From Microbulbifer yueqingensis (GTDB lineage: Bacteria; Pseudomonadota; Gammaproteobacteria; Pseudomonadales; Cellvibrionaceae): a stretch of DNA of 64,000 nucleotides. Positions within the stretch are counted from its first letter, which is position 1. Every line of letters starts with the position of its first letter. Location of the stretch: positions 124,001-188,000 of the forward strand of contig NZ_FNFH01000005.1 in the NCBI RefSeq assembly GCF_900100355.1, given 5' to 3'. Positions 19,701-28,456 of this stretch are shown one piece after another. The translations under genes and the position numbers were made by a program. The notes beneath the pieces are model-generated. The model searched no databases and was not told where the DNA came from. It was given only the letters and a program-made list of their open reading frames with translations.

Positions 19701-20870
19701 TCAACGGGTCTCGTTGAAAAGCTCGCGGCCGATCAGCATGCGGCGCACCTCGGAGGTACCGGCACCGATTTCATACAGCTTGGCATCGCGCAGCAGGCGG
19801 CCGGTAGCGTACTCGTTGATATAGCCGTTGCCGCCCAGGGTCTGGATGGCCTGCAGGGCCATCTGCGTGGCGCGCTCGGCGGTGAACAGGATCACCGCGG
19901 CGGCGTCCTTGCGAGAGTCCTCGCCGCGATCACAGGCCTGCGCCACTGCATAGAGATAGGCGCGGCTGGCGTTGAGGTCGGCGTACATGTCGGCCAGCTT
20001 GCCCTGCATCAGCTGGAACTCGCCGATGGCCTTGCCAAATTGCTTGCGCTCGTGCACGTAAGGCACCACCACGTCCAGGCAGGCCTGCATGATACCCACC
20101 GGGCCGCCGGACAGGATGGTGCGCTCGTAGTCGAGGCCACTCATCAGAACCCGCACGCCACCGTTCAGTTCGCCGAGGATATTCTCTTCCGGCACCTCAC
20201 AGTCCTCGAATACCAGCTCACAGGTGTTCGAGCCGCGCATGCCGAGCTTGTCGAGTTTCTGCGCCTGGCTGAAACCGGCAAAGCTGCGCTCGACGATAAA
20301 CGCTGTAATACCGCCGGAACTGATACCCGGCTCGGTGCGCGCGTAGATCACATAGGTATCGGCATCGGGGCCATTGGTGATCCACATCTTGTTGCCATTG
20401 AGGATGAAGCGGTCGCCCTTCTTTTCCGCGCGCAGCTGCAGGCTGACCACGTCGGACCCCGAGTTGGGTTCACTCATCGCCAGCGCGCCGACGTGCTCGC
20501 CGGAACAGAGCTTCGGCAGGTATTTGGCTTTCTGCTCGCGGGAGCCATTCTTGCGAATCTGGTTGACGCACAGGTTCGAGTGCGCACCGTACGACAGGCC
20601 CACCGAGGCGGACGCGCGGGAAATTTCCTCCATCGCCACCGCGTGCGCCAGGTAACCCATGTTGGAGCCGCCGAACTCCTCTTCGACGGTCATGCCCAGC
20701 AGGCCCAGTTCACCGAATTTCTTCCACATGTCGGCGGGGAACTGGTTGTCCTCGTCGATTTGTGCCGCCCGCGGTGCCAGTTCTGCCTGGCAGAACTTGT
20801 AGACCATATCGCGGAGCATATCGATCTCTTCACCGAGGCCGAAGTTGAGGGTGCGGTAGGCGGTATTCAT
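19701..20870 (-). CDS. liuA: Isovaleryl-CoA dehydrogenase
   Basis: A 389-residue flavoenzyme oxidising isovaleryl-CoA to 3-methylcrotonyl-CoA, passing electrons to ETF. It has [17 protein letters not shown] near residue 133, the flavin region [17 protein letters not shown] near 160, and the C-terminal [32 protein letters not shown] with an acyl-CoA dehydrogenase signature. Isovaleryl-specific enzymes place the catalytic Glu in a different helix (near residue 245, [17 protein letters not shown]) from the short/medium-chain types, which fits here. The open frame extends upstream to 20948, but ATG at 20870 follows GGAG and starts [16 protein letters not shown], the usual family start. Confidence 0.96.
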   Translation of the reverse strand: MNTAYRTLNFGLGEEIDMLRDMVYKFCQAELAPRAAQIDEDNQFPADMWKKFGELGLLGMTVEEEFGGSNMGYLAHAVAMEEISRASASVGLSYGAHSNLCVNQIRKNGSREQKAKYLPKLCSGEHVGALAMSEPNSGSDVVSLQLRAEKKGDRFILNGNKMWITNGPDADTYVIYARTEPGISSGGITAFIVERSFAGFSQAQKLDKLGMRGSNTCELVFEDCEVPEENILGELNGGVRVLMSGLDYERTILSGGPVGIMQACLDVVVPYVHERKQFGKAIGEFQLMQGKLADMYADLNASRAYLYAVAQACDRGEDSRKDAAAVILFTAERATQMALQAIQTLGGNGYINEYATGRLLRDAKLYEIGAGTSEVRRMLIGRELFNETR

Positions 20871-20895
20871 AGCGACTCCGTGTATATCTCTCTCG

Positions 20896-21327
20896 TCATT
20901 GTTCTTGGGTCTGTGCCAGGGAAGCCCGGGTGCGGGCCTCCGCCTCATCCAGCTCGCCCATCAGGCTCTGGATGTCGCGCAGCTGCTGCTGCAGCTGCGC
21001 GCGCTTCTGTTCGATGTGTTGCAGCAGGCGCTGCAGCTGTTCGACATTGCCGTGTTCCGGGTCGTACATGTCGATGATTTCGCGGCTCTCATCCAGGGAG
21101 AAACCGAGTCGCTTGCCACGCAGAATCAGCATCAGCCGCACCCGGTCCTCGGGGCTGTAGATACGGGTCTGGCCGCGCCGGGCCGGGCTTAACAGGCCCT
21201 TGTCCTCGTAAAAACGGATGGCACGGGTGGTGATGCCGAATTCCCTGGCCAGGTCGGAAATGCTGTAGCTGTCCGGTTCGGGACCGCTTTCGTGTCCAGG
21301 CTGGGGCTGGGGCTGCTCGGTCTTCAT
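20896..21327 (-). CDS. liuR: MerR-type regulator of the leucine pathway
   Basis: A 143-residue MerR-family protein. A flexible lead of about 18 residues precedes the winged-helix domain [25 protein letters not shown] (about 22-46), RRGQTRIYS (wing) and [15 protein letters not shown] (second HTH helix); the C-terminal half is a long dimerization coiled coil (about 92-135). Its first place in the liuRABCDE operon and the palindromic TTACGTTAACGTAA upstream match the known LiuR regulator of branched-chain amino acid degradation in proteobacteria. No metal-binding Cys is present. Self-regulation is inferred from the operator at its own promoter. Confidence 0.92.
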   Translation of the reverse strand: MKTEQPQPQPGHESGPEPDSYSISDLAREFGITTRAIRFYEDKGLLSPARRGQTRIYSPEDRVRLMLILRGKRLGFSLDESREIIDMYDPEHGNVEQLQRLLQHIEQKRAQLQQQLRDIQSLMGELDEAEARTRASLAQTQEQ

Positions 21328-21352
21328 AACGTCTTCCTGTCAGAACGCAGCA

Positions 21353-21381
21353 AGACTAGCAGAGGCTTACGTTAACGTAAA
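21353..21381 (-). promoter_or_regulatory. Candidate liuR operon promoter
   Basis: On the minus strand TTTACG (plus 21376-21381) and TAGTCT (plus 21353-21358) are separated by 17 bases. The LiuR-type palindrome covers the -35 and spacer, as expected for a MerR regulator acting at its own promoter. Confidence 0.5.
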
Positions 21382-21388
21382 CGTAAAG
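21367..21388. promoter_or_regulatory. LiuR-type operator
   Basis: TTACGTTAACGTAA (21367-21380) is a perfect 14-bp palindrome, followed at once by ACGTAAAG, an extra half-site. The core ACGTTAACGT agrees with LiuR operators reported in gammaproteobacteria. It lies 40 bases before the liuR start. Confidence 0.8.
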
Positions 21389-21449
21389 CAAAAGGGTAAA
21401 ACCGACCGAAGGGCGGTCAGAGGTCACGGTGATAGGGGCATCAGAAGGT

Positions 21450-22529
21450 TCAGGCGCCCTGCAGCTGGCGCAGCTGGTTGTCGAGTAACTTCTGGTAGGT
21501 ATCGTTGAGGCCGGTTACGGCGATGCCCCAGCTGGCGGAGTGGAGCTCCACCCGGCCGGTCAGCGCCGGCCCCTCGACCAGGGCCTCGTGCAGTGCCAGG
21601 TCCCGCGCCTGGCCCAGCAACTGCTCGCCACTGAAATCCGCGGGCGCCAGGTTGGCGGGTGCCACCGCTGTGGCCAGCTGCAGTCCGGAGGCGCCGGCCG
21701 CCTGCAGCTGGCGCAGCAACAGGCCGCAGCAGACGGCGCGGAATGCGGCATCGTCGCCACAGAACCCCAGCCCCTGCTGGGGGCCTGCGTGCTTCAGGGG
21801 CCGCGCATCGTAGATCCGTCCCAGCAGTGCCAGGCGCGCGCCCAGGTCCGACTGCAGCTTCTCCAGCGCAGAGCGGCTCAACTGGTTGCCCAGCTGGCTC
21901 CAGTTCAGCGGACGGATGTAGAGACCCGCGCTGACCTCCTGCTCGGGCTCCGGTTGCGGTGCCGGCCTTGTCGCCACCACCGGCGTGCGCCGGGCCGAAA
22001 GGCTACCCACCGCCAGCGCGGCGGCCGCACTCAGCGGCAGCGCGAATACCAGACTCAGCAGCAGGCTGGCCCAGGGATACTGCACGCCCTCACCGGGGCG
22101 CAGGTGCACGGTGACATTGCCGGCGATACTGTCGTGGAGTACCACCGGGGCACTTACGGACTCCCCCGCACCAATGTCGCCCGCCTGGGCGAGGGCGTTG
22201 GATTCCACATCCTCGATCGCCACACCGGAGATGACAGGCATGTCCAGCACCTTCTTCGCCAGCAGCTGCATGCTGATCCGGTCACCGGCCACAATGCTCT
22301 CGAGGCTCTGGCTGGCGAGGACCGCCGCCGCCGCCTCCGCCGTTGCCCGGTCGCGTGCGATCGCCGCATCCCGCTGGCTGCCATAATAGTTGCTCAGTGC
22401 CACGGCACAGAAGCAGGCCAGTGCCAGCCAGATCCCGGCGGCCAGCACCTGCTGGCGCAGCCTGGCCGGCATGCGGGCAAAGCGTCGTTGGATTTCTTCC
22501 TTCAGGGCGGTCATGGTGGCGAATTGCAC
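21450..22529 (-). CDS. AhpA/YtjB family membrane protein
   Basis: A 359-residue inner-membrane protein with an N-terminal helix (about 27-48), a periplasmic segment of about 120 residues, and a second hydrophobic segment at about 153-175, then a cytoplasmic C-terminal domain. This topology and a position divergent from serB match the AhpA/YtjB (SMP) family, whose E. coli member is likewise beside serB. Pseudomonad AhpA is associated with hemolysis or virulence in some reports; function is unsure. The GTG at 22529 has GGGAA upstream at fair spacing; the ATG at 22514 has no clear ribosome site. Confidence 0.75.
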   Translation of the reverse strand: MQFATMTALKEEIQRRFARMPARLRQQVLAAGIWLALACFCAVALSNYYGSQRDAAIARDRATAEAAAAVLASQSLESIVAGDRISMQLLAKKVLDMPVISGVAIEDVESNALAQAGDIGAGESVSAPVVLHDSIAGNVTVHLRPGEGVQYPWASLLLSLVFALPLSAAAALAVGSLSARRTPVVATRPAPQPEPEQEVSAGLYIRPLNWSQLGNQLSRSALEKLQSDLGARLALLGRIYDARPLKHAGPQQGLGFCGDDAAFRAVCCGLLLRQLQAAGASGLQLATAVAPANLAPADFSGEQLLGQARDLALHEALVEGPALTGRVELHSASWGIAVTGLNDTYQKLLDNQLRQLQGA

Positions 22530-22650
22530 TTTTGTGGTTCCCGGTGGGGTTATGGTTGCGATTCTACTGCCTGCGGCGGTGGATTTTAGCGAATAATGTC
22601 GCAGGGGCTATAATGCCGGCCCCTCGCAACAAGCAGCACGGAAGGAAACC

Positions 22651-23775
22651 ATGGGCGTGACGCCGGATTATCGCGAATTTACCCTCTCCCTGGCGCAAGT
22701 GGTACAGACCCACATCGACTGCCCGCTGCGCTACCTGGAGTACCGTGAGGGCAGCGCCCGGCTGGGCCTGGAACCGGGGCCAGGGCATAGCGAGGAACTA
22801 CCCCTCGATGGACCCGTCGGCAAACCATCCGACATGCCAGAGTCCCCCGCTCCGGTCACCGCCCCCTGGTGCGTCACCCTGCTTTCCCCTGCCGCCGGGC
22901 TGGGCCAGTTGCGCGCCCTGCTTGCATTCTTCGACGAACAGCAGTGGCAGGTGCGCTCGGCGGAGACCCTGTCCCGAAACCGCGACTGCACGGTGATTCG
23001 CTTCCAGCTGGACGCCCGGCTCGAATTCACCCCCGCCCGCCACGCCTGCCTGCAGCAGGCGGAGAGGCTCGGCGCGGACCTGGTGCTCCAGCCCGGCGAC
23101 ACGCAGCGGCCGCCGCGCCTGGCCGGCTTTGACATGGACTCGACCCTGATCGATGCCGAGGTGATCGACGAGCTGGCGAAGATCACTGGCATTGGTGAGC
23201 AGGTGTCAGCCATCACTGAAGCCGCCATGCGCGGGGAGCTGGATTTTCGCCAGAGCTTTAAAAGGCGCATGGCGCTGCTGCGCGGCTTTTCCGAGCGACG
23301 GCTGGCAGAGATTGCGCCGCAGCTGCCCATCAAGGAGGGCGCGCAGCGATTGCTGCTGGCGCTGCGTGCACTGGGTTGCAAGTCAGCCATCCTCTCCGGC
23401 GGTTTTACCTATTTCGCCCATTACCTGCAGCGGGAAAAGCTTGCCGTCGATATTGTTCACGCCAACGAACTGGAATTTGCCGACGGCGCCCTCACCGGCG
23501 AGGTAGTCGAGCCGATCGTGGACGGGCAGCGCAAACGCGAACTGCTGGGAGAGATGGCAAACGAAATGGAACTGGAGCTCGGGCAGGTGATCGCCGTGGG
23601 GGATGGGGCCAATGATATCCCCATGCTCAATCTCGGCGCGCTGGGTATCGCCATTCACCCCAAGCCGAAGGTACGCCTCGAGGCACCGCAGGCCATCACG
23701 CATTTCGGCCTGGACGCGGCGCTCTACCTGTTCGGCTTCAACGACCGGCAGCTTGCCGCACTGCTGGGGGAATAG
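22651..23775 (+). CDS. serB: Phosphoserine phosphatase
   Basis: A 374-residue HAD-superfamily enzyme that completes serine synthesis. The C-terminal catalytic domain holds FDMDSTLID (nucleophile Asp161 and acid Asp163), ILSGGFTYF (motif II Ser near 250) and GDGANDIPML (motif IV). The N-terminal 150 residues are an ACT-like regulatory region. A TATAAT at 22609-22614 lies about 36 bases before the ATG, with a weak -35; GGAAGG is the ribosome site. Divergent from the AhpA-like gene, as in other gammaproteobacteria. Confidence 0.96.
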   Translation: MGVTPDYREFTLSLAQVVQTHIDCPLRYLEYREGSARLGLEPGPGHSEELPLDGPVGKPSDMPESPAPVTAPWCVTLLSPAAGLGQLRALLAFFDEQQWQVRSAETLSRNRDCTVIRFQLDARLEFTPARHACLQQAERLGADLVLQPGDTQRPPRLAGFDMDSTLIDAEVIDELAKITGIGEQVSAITEAAMRGELDFRQSFKRRMALLRGFSERRLAEIAPQLPIKEGAQRLLLALRALGCKSAILSGGFTYFAHYLQREKLAVDIVHANELEFADGALTGEVVEPIVDGQRKRELLGEMANEMELELGQVIAVGDGANDIPMLNLGALGIAIHPKPKVRLEAPQAITHFGLDAALYLFGFNDRQLAALLGE

Positions 23776-23790
23776 GACCGCGCCGGCGGG

Positions 23791-23919
23791 TCAGCTCACC
23801 GCCACGCCGGCGTGGGGAAAGGGCAGCGAGGGCGGCTTGCCGCGCTCGAAACAAACGCGCTCGCTACAACCGGCAAACGCCAGTAATGCCGCTACAGCCA
23901 GGATCTTCAAGCAGCGCAT
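23791..23919 (-). CDS. 42-residue predicted lipoprotein
   Basis: A very short gene read on the minus strand from ATG at 23919 to TGA at 23791-23793. The product starts MRCLKILAVAALLAFAGC, a lipoprotein signal with lipobox FAGC (Cys18), followed by a 24-residue mature tail with one further Cys (SERVCFERGKPPSLPF). GGAGG lies eight bases before the ATG, which strongly supports translation. It converges with serB (stop 23775) with a 15-base gap. It is not LptM by sequence. Function unknown; a small envelope lipoprotein or entericidin-like peptide are possibilities I cannot separate. Confidence 0.7.
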   Translation of the reverse strand: MRCLKILAVAALLAFAGCSERVCFERGKPPSLPFPHAGVAVS

Positions 23920-24090
23920 GCCCCGCGCCTCCACCGTGGTCCAGTTACAGAGTGTGACTACTCTACTGCAGTTCCGGTTTCACGGGACAGCGGCCATGGC
24001 GGCCGATTCAACGTAAACCCCTGTCGCCGTGATGCCGGTCCCTGCCCGCCGGGCACTGCGGTGCCTGGCGGGCGCCGTGAGCCGCTCGCG

Positions 24091-26067
24091 TCAGCCAGCG
24101 TCCTCGCCGTAAATGATACGGCTGTTCACCTTCACGGTCAGCGGGTGGTAGCCGGGCCTGGCCTTTTCAAAGATCTCCGCCGCCATTTCCTGCTTGCCGC
24201 TTTCAACCAGGTTGCGGTACAGCGGGCGCAGGAACTTGTTGCGGCCGATCTCGGTGAGGAAGCTCTCCAGGCGTTCGAACGCTGGCTGGTAGTCGTTGCG
24301 CACCGCGATCATCAGCCAGCTGAAGGCAATCTCGTTGTTCTTCGACTGGGTCAGGTTGAAGGTGCTGTCCAGCTCTTTCAGCTGCTCGTCGCTGAGCTGC
24401 TCGGGCATACCATCGAGGAAATACTTCCACTGGTGGTAGGTCCATTCGCTGGTGTCGATCTCTTCTGCGGAGATCTCGCCATCGAGCCACTGCTGGCGCA
24501 CCGGGTCGATCTTGCTGAAGGCATCAGACTGCGGGTGCGGGGCGCCCTCGGGGATGCCCGGCTCGAAGATCCATTCGCGGATGCGCTCCTCGTCGAGCTT
24601 CTCCGGGTACTCCTTCAGCAGGGTTTTCTGCAGGTAGGCGAGGAAGTCCTCGGTGGTGATGCTCTCAAACGCGAAGTTATTGAAGTAGTCCAGCAGGAAC
24701 TGGTCGAAGGCCTCGCGGCCGATCTTCTGCTCCAGCTCGTACAGGAACAGGGAGCCCTTCTCGTAGGGAATATTGGAGAACACCTCGTCCGGGTCGCGGC
24801 CGCGCAGGTCGATGGCCATGATCTCGTCGCGGGCTTCCTTGTCCTCCAGGTCCGCCTGCAGGTCGTCATAGCCCAGCGCCATCTCCATGCGGTAGCGCTG
24901 GTCGCCGTAGATGTTCTGCATGATGCGGTTGGTCAGGTAAGTGGTGAAGCCCTCGTTCAGCCACAGGTCACGCCAGCTGGCGTTGGTCACCAGGTTACCG
25001 GACCAGGAGTGCGCCAGTTCGTGGGCGATCAGGGCCACCAGGCTCTTGTCGCCGGCGATGACCGTAGGCGTGATAAAGCTCAGGCGCGGGTTTTCCATAC
25101 CGCCAAAGGGGAAGCTGGGCGGCAGGATCAGCAGGTCGTAACGGTCCCAGCGGTAGGGGCCGTAGACCTGTTCGGTGGCCTCGAGCATGGACTCGGTGTC
25201 CTCGAACTCTGCAGCCGCCGCGTCCAGCAGTTCCGGTTCGGCATAGACGCCGGTGCGCTCGCCCATGGGCTTGAATTCCAGGTCGCCCACTGCCAGCGCC
25301 AGCAGGTAGGAGGGGATCGGCTGGGGCATCTCAAACTCGTAGACGCCATCCTTCTCCGCGTCCGGGTCGTTGTTGGCGCTCATTACCGCGCGCAACTCCT
25401 CCGGAGTGCGGATGGTGGCCTCGTAGGTCATGCGCACCTGGGGCGAATCCTGCAGCGGCACGAAGCTGCGCGCATGGATGGCCTGAGCCTGGGTAAACAG
25501 GAACGGGTGCTCGCCGCCGGCAGTCTGCTGCGGCTCGAGCCACTGCACGCCGGAAGCGCCCGGCGAGGTCTCATACTGGATTGCCACGCGGGTGGCGTTT
25601 TTCGGCAGCTGGATTTTCAGAGGCGTACCCAGGTCCGGGTCAGTCTCGCCCAGGGAGAACTTGACCGGCTTGAGCTCAGAGCCGTGGCCCGCGCGCACCT
25701 GCTCGATCTTCAGGTCGCGGGTATCCAGCACCAGCGGCGGGTTCTTCTTTGTCAGGCGCTTGAAATCCAGGACCGCCTCACCCTCGAGCACCTTGCGCCC
25801 GAAATCCACCTTCAGGTCGAGATCAAGGTGCTCGACACGGTAGTCGCCGGTGTTGGCAAAGGAGTGGTAGTCCACACCAGACTCCGGAGCCGCCTGGGCA
25901 GCTTTTCTGGACTGGGAATCACCGACGCCGGCCGTTTCCGGCTTGCCGGTTTCGGCCTGCGCATCGACGCTGCCGTTGGCGGTGTCGTCGGACTCGGGCT
26001 CCGAGCAGCCGCCCGCCAGGGCGAGGGCACTGCAGAGTAAGGTAGTACAGAGAATGCGGGGCAACAT
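24091..26067 (-). CDS. M1 family aminopeptidase lipoprotein
   Basis: A roughly 658-residue zinc metallopeptidase. From the ATG at 26067 the product begins MLPRILCTTLLCSALALAGGC, a lipoprotein signal ending in a lipobox, then a low-complexity acidic linker. The exopeptidase motif GGMENPRLSF is near residue 320 and the zinc site HELAHSW, with the third ligand in LWLNEGFTTYL, around residues 350-375. A C-terminal helical domain resembling leukotriene A4 hydrolase relatives follows. It is probably an outer-membrane-anchored periplasmic aminopeptidase in peptide scavenging. The open frame continues 18 bases further, but the later ATG gives the canonical signal. Confidence 0.9.
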   Translation of the reverse strand: MLPRILCTTLLCSALALAGGCSEPESDDTANGSVDAQAETGKPETAGVGDSQSRKAAQAAPESGVDYHSFANTGDYRVEHLDLDLKVDFGRKVLEGEAVLDFKRLTKKNPPLVLDTRDLKIEQVRAGHGSELKPVKFSLGETDPDLGTPLKIQLPKNATRVAIQYETSPGASGVQWLEPQQTAGGEHPFLFTQAQAIHARSFVPLQDSPQVRMTYEATIRTPEELRAVMSANNDPDAEKDGVYEFEMPQPIPSYLLALAVGDLEFKPMGERTGVYAEPELLDAAAAEFEDTESMLEATEQVYGPYRWDRYDLLILPPSFPFGGMENPRLSFITPTVIAGDKSLVALIAHELAHSWSGNLVTNASWRDLWLNEGFTTYLTNRIMQNIYGDQRYRMEMALGYDDLQADLEDKEARDEIMAIDLRGRDPDEVFSNIPYEKGSLFLYELEQKIGREAFDQFLLDYFNNFAFESITTEDFLAYLQKTLLKEYPEKLDEERIREWIFEPGIPEGAPHPQSDAFSKIDPVRQQWLDGEISAEEIDTSEWTYHQWKYFLDGMPEQLSDEQLKELDSTFNLTQSKNNEIAFSWLMIAVRNDYQPAFERLESFLTEIGRNKFLRPLYRNLVESGKQEMAAEIFEKARPGYHPLTVKVNSRIIYGEDAG

Positions 26068-26221
26068 AGGATGGCTCCAGGTCAATTCTGCTTATTGTTG
26101 CTGATGGGAAAAACCGCCACAGGATAACCAAATGCGCCCCCGGCGGGAAATTCACGCGGGGGACCGACAGAATCCTGCGGCCGATGGACAGCGCGCTGCG
26201 CGGGGGATACGCAGCGGCGTG

Positions 26222-28309
26222 TCAGTCAAGGCTGAAGTCGAAATCCATGTGCTCGGCGGGCGCCTGCACGTAATAGCCCTGGATATAGTCAGTACCGCTC
26301 TGCCACAGGGTAGGCAGCATGCTGGCCTGCTCCACGTGCGGGACGATAACGCGGGTATTGGCCTCGGCCAGCTGCTGCACCATGTTGACCAGGGTCTCGC
26401 TGTTCTCACCTTCGTCCTGTACTTCCTTGACGAATGAGGGATCTACCTTGGCCATGTCCACCGTCACGTGCTCGAGGGTCTTGAACGGGTTGAGGCCCGC
26501 GCCGAAGCGGCTCACTGCCACACGGCAGCCAAGCTCCCGTACCAGCTTGGTGAAATCCCGCGCTGCGTGCAGGTTGCTGTTGATATCGCCCTGGCTCACC
26601 TGGAAAGATACCGATTTCGGTGCGACCTTGGCCGCCTTGAAGGCCACCTTGAGCCAGGCCGGCAGGCCGGAATCCTTGAGCGAGGCGGCGGATATATGCA
26701 GCAGCAGGGAGACGTCCTTGCCCTTGGCGCGCTTCTCGGCGGCGGCCTTGATCGCGGTCAGGATCACCCAGCGATCCATCTTCACCGCCAGGCTGTCGTC
26801 GCCCAGCCCCTCGAGAAACGCGAGCGGAGACAACTCCTCCTTGCCGTCCATCATGCGTACCAGCACCTCGTACATCTGCTCGCCGGTGCCCTGCAGGCTC
26901 AATACCGGCTGGTAGAGCAATTTCAGGTTGCCGGCCTCCAGGGCCTGCACCACCCGCGCCCGGTGGTAGGTGTCGGCGTCGCCACCCTGGTCGGTGTCGG
27001 GCTCGTAGAGGGCAAAGCCACTGCCCTCCCCGCTTGCCTTCAGTGCCTGGTCGTGGGCCTGGAGGGCCTGGTCGAGCACTTTCTGCGCCCTGCCGGAGGC
27101 CTCGCTGAGCAGGGAAACACCGATGGACACAGTGACCTGCAGTGTCTTGCCGGCAGCATCGAAGATGGTATCGGCAATTTTCTGCATGAGTTCTTTCGCG
27201 CGATGTTCGGCGCTGTCCGGGGTGGTTTCCACCATCATCAGGCAGAAACTCTCCTCACCGTAACGAGCCACCACGTCGCCGCGCCGCACGCTGGACTGCA
27301 GCAGCTCGGCCATTTTCTTCTGCAGGGCATCGGCGCCGGCGACACCTACCGTTTTCTGTACCGTCTCCTCGAAGCGGTCCACCTCGATATACATCAGGCC
27401 ACCGGTACGCTGGGTGCTGGCCGCAGACTTGATTGCCGCCTCCAGCACACGCAGGAAATGCTGGCGGTTGTACAGACCGGTCAGCGGGTCCCGACTCTTG
27501 ATGTCGCTGAGCTGGGCTTCCAGCTCTTCTGTGTTGCCGGCCTTTGCGGCAATCCGGACCTGCAGGCAGGGTTCTTCATCGTAAACCGTGCTCAGCACTT
27601 CGGCCCGCACCGGCACCGGCCTGCCCGACGCAGAGCAGGCTGTGAACTTCCACTCCTGGGCCTCGACGTCGTTGTTATCGATGGCGCACTGCTTCAGGAA
27701 CGCCCGCGCGTCCTCCTGCTCGCCCTCGGTAACCATGTCGATCAGTGGCTGGTATTCGATATCGTCCTTGTCCTTGTGGCCGAACCGCTCGGCAAAGGAC
27801 TGGTTGGCGTAGACGATCAGGCCATCGGAGATATAGGCGATGGCGTCCTTGGAACTGTCCAGCAGCTCCTGGGCACGGGCGAGGCTGGAGTGGTAGCGGC
27901 GGTCGTGCATCCGCGCCTGCCGGCGATTGCGCAGCGCGTTGATTTCGCGCTGGATCACAAGCAGCAGGTGCTGGTCTTCGTCCACGGTGACCACGTCGCG
28001 GGCGCCGAGCTTCAGGCCCTCGACCACTGCCTGGGAGCCCTCGCGCTCGGTAAGCAGGAGCACCGGCACATCTTTCTGCAGCTTGCTGATGGTCCGCAAT
28101 GCCACTGCGGGCGGGACCTGCTTGCTGCTGTCAGCCGCGATCAGCAGGTCCCAGGAACTGTCCTGCAGCAGCTTTGTCAGGGCGGCCTCGCTGGCCACAT
28201 GCTGGGCCCGGTTCGGGCGGCCCGCATTGTGCAGCATGCTCACCAGGCGCTGTGCTTCGGAGGGGGTGTCGTGGATTAACAGGAGGCGGATCGTGTCGTT
28301 GCTGCTCAT
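26222..28309 (-). CDS. fimX: FimX-like REC-PAS-GGDEF-EAL protein
   Basis: A 695-residue protein laid out like Pseudomonas FimX (about 690 residues). Residues 1-125: receiver-like domain without the usual Asp pair; about 145-260: PAS domain; about 265-430: GGDEF domain with GGDEF replaced by GEESF (ARYGEESFCL), so no cyclase activity expected; 440-695: EAL domain in which EAL is EVL (MYEVLVRMM) and the DDFGTG loop is SRFGAG, so no hydrolysis expected but c-di-GMP binding is likely. FimX controls type IV pilus assembly and twitching. Its nearness to serB and the AhpA-like gene repeats the Pseudomonas gene neighbourhood. Confidence 0.85.
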   Translation of the reverse strand: MSSNDTIRLLLIHDTPSEAQRLVSMLHNAGRPNRAQHVASEAALTKLLQDSSWDLLIAADSSKQVPPAVALRTISKLQKDVPVLLLTEREGSQAVVEGLKLGARDVVTVDEDQHLLLVIQREINALRNRRQARMHDRRYHSSLARAQELLDSSKDAIAYISDGLIVYANQSFAERFGHKDKDDIEYQPLIDMVTEGEQEDARAFLKQCAIDNNDVEAQEWKFTACSASGRPVPVRAEVLSTVYDEEPCLQVRIAAKAGNTEELEAQLSDIKSRDPLTGLYNRQHFLRVLEAAIKSAASTQRTGGLMYIEVDRFEETVQKTVGVAGADALQKKMAELLQSSVRRGDVVARYGEESFCLMMVETTPDSAEHRAKELMQKIADTIFDAAGKTLQVTVSIGVSLLSEASGRAQKVLDQALQAHDQALKASGEGSGFALYEPDTDQGGDADTYHRARVVQALEAGNLKLLYQPVLSLQGTGEQMYEVLVRMMDGKEELSPLAFLEGLGDDSLAVKMDRWVILTAIKAAAEKRAKGKDVSLLLHISAASLKDSGLPAWLKVAFKAAKVAPKSVSFQVSQGDINSNLHAARDFTKLVRELGCRVAVSRFGAGLNPFKTLEHVTVDMAKVDPSFVKEVQDEGENSETLVNMVQQLAEANTRVIVPHVEQASMLPTLWQSGTDYIQGYYVQAPAEHMDFDFSLD

Positions 28310-28456
28310 TTATTATGCTCTTGATACCTACAACTGCGGCCTGCGGGCAGTCAGTGCGCCGCTGCCGGGACAGGGGCAAGAGCGCTAAGTGTAGGTCGCT
28401 GCAACGGTGGCTTACAAGAGCGCCGGCTGGGCAGATCGCGGGTATGGAGAAGAAAC

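Noticed and set aside
24061..28279. Plus-strand open frames of about 600 codons opposite the aminopeptidase and fimX genes
   Set aside because: Both are antisense to genes with clear motifs (GGMENP/HELAHSW; PAS-GGDEF-EAL) and have no signal, domain or ribosome site of their own.
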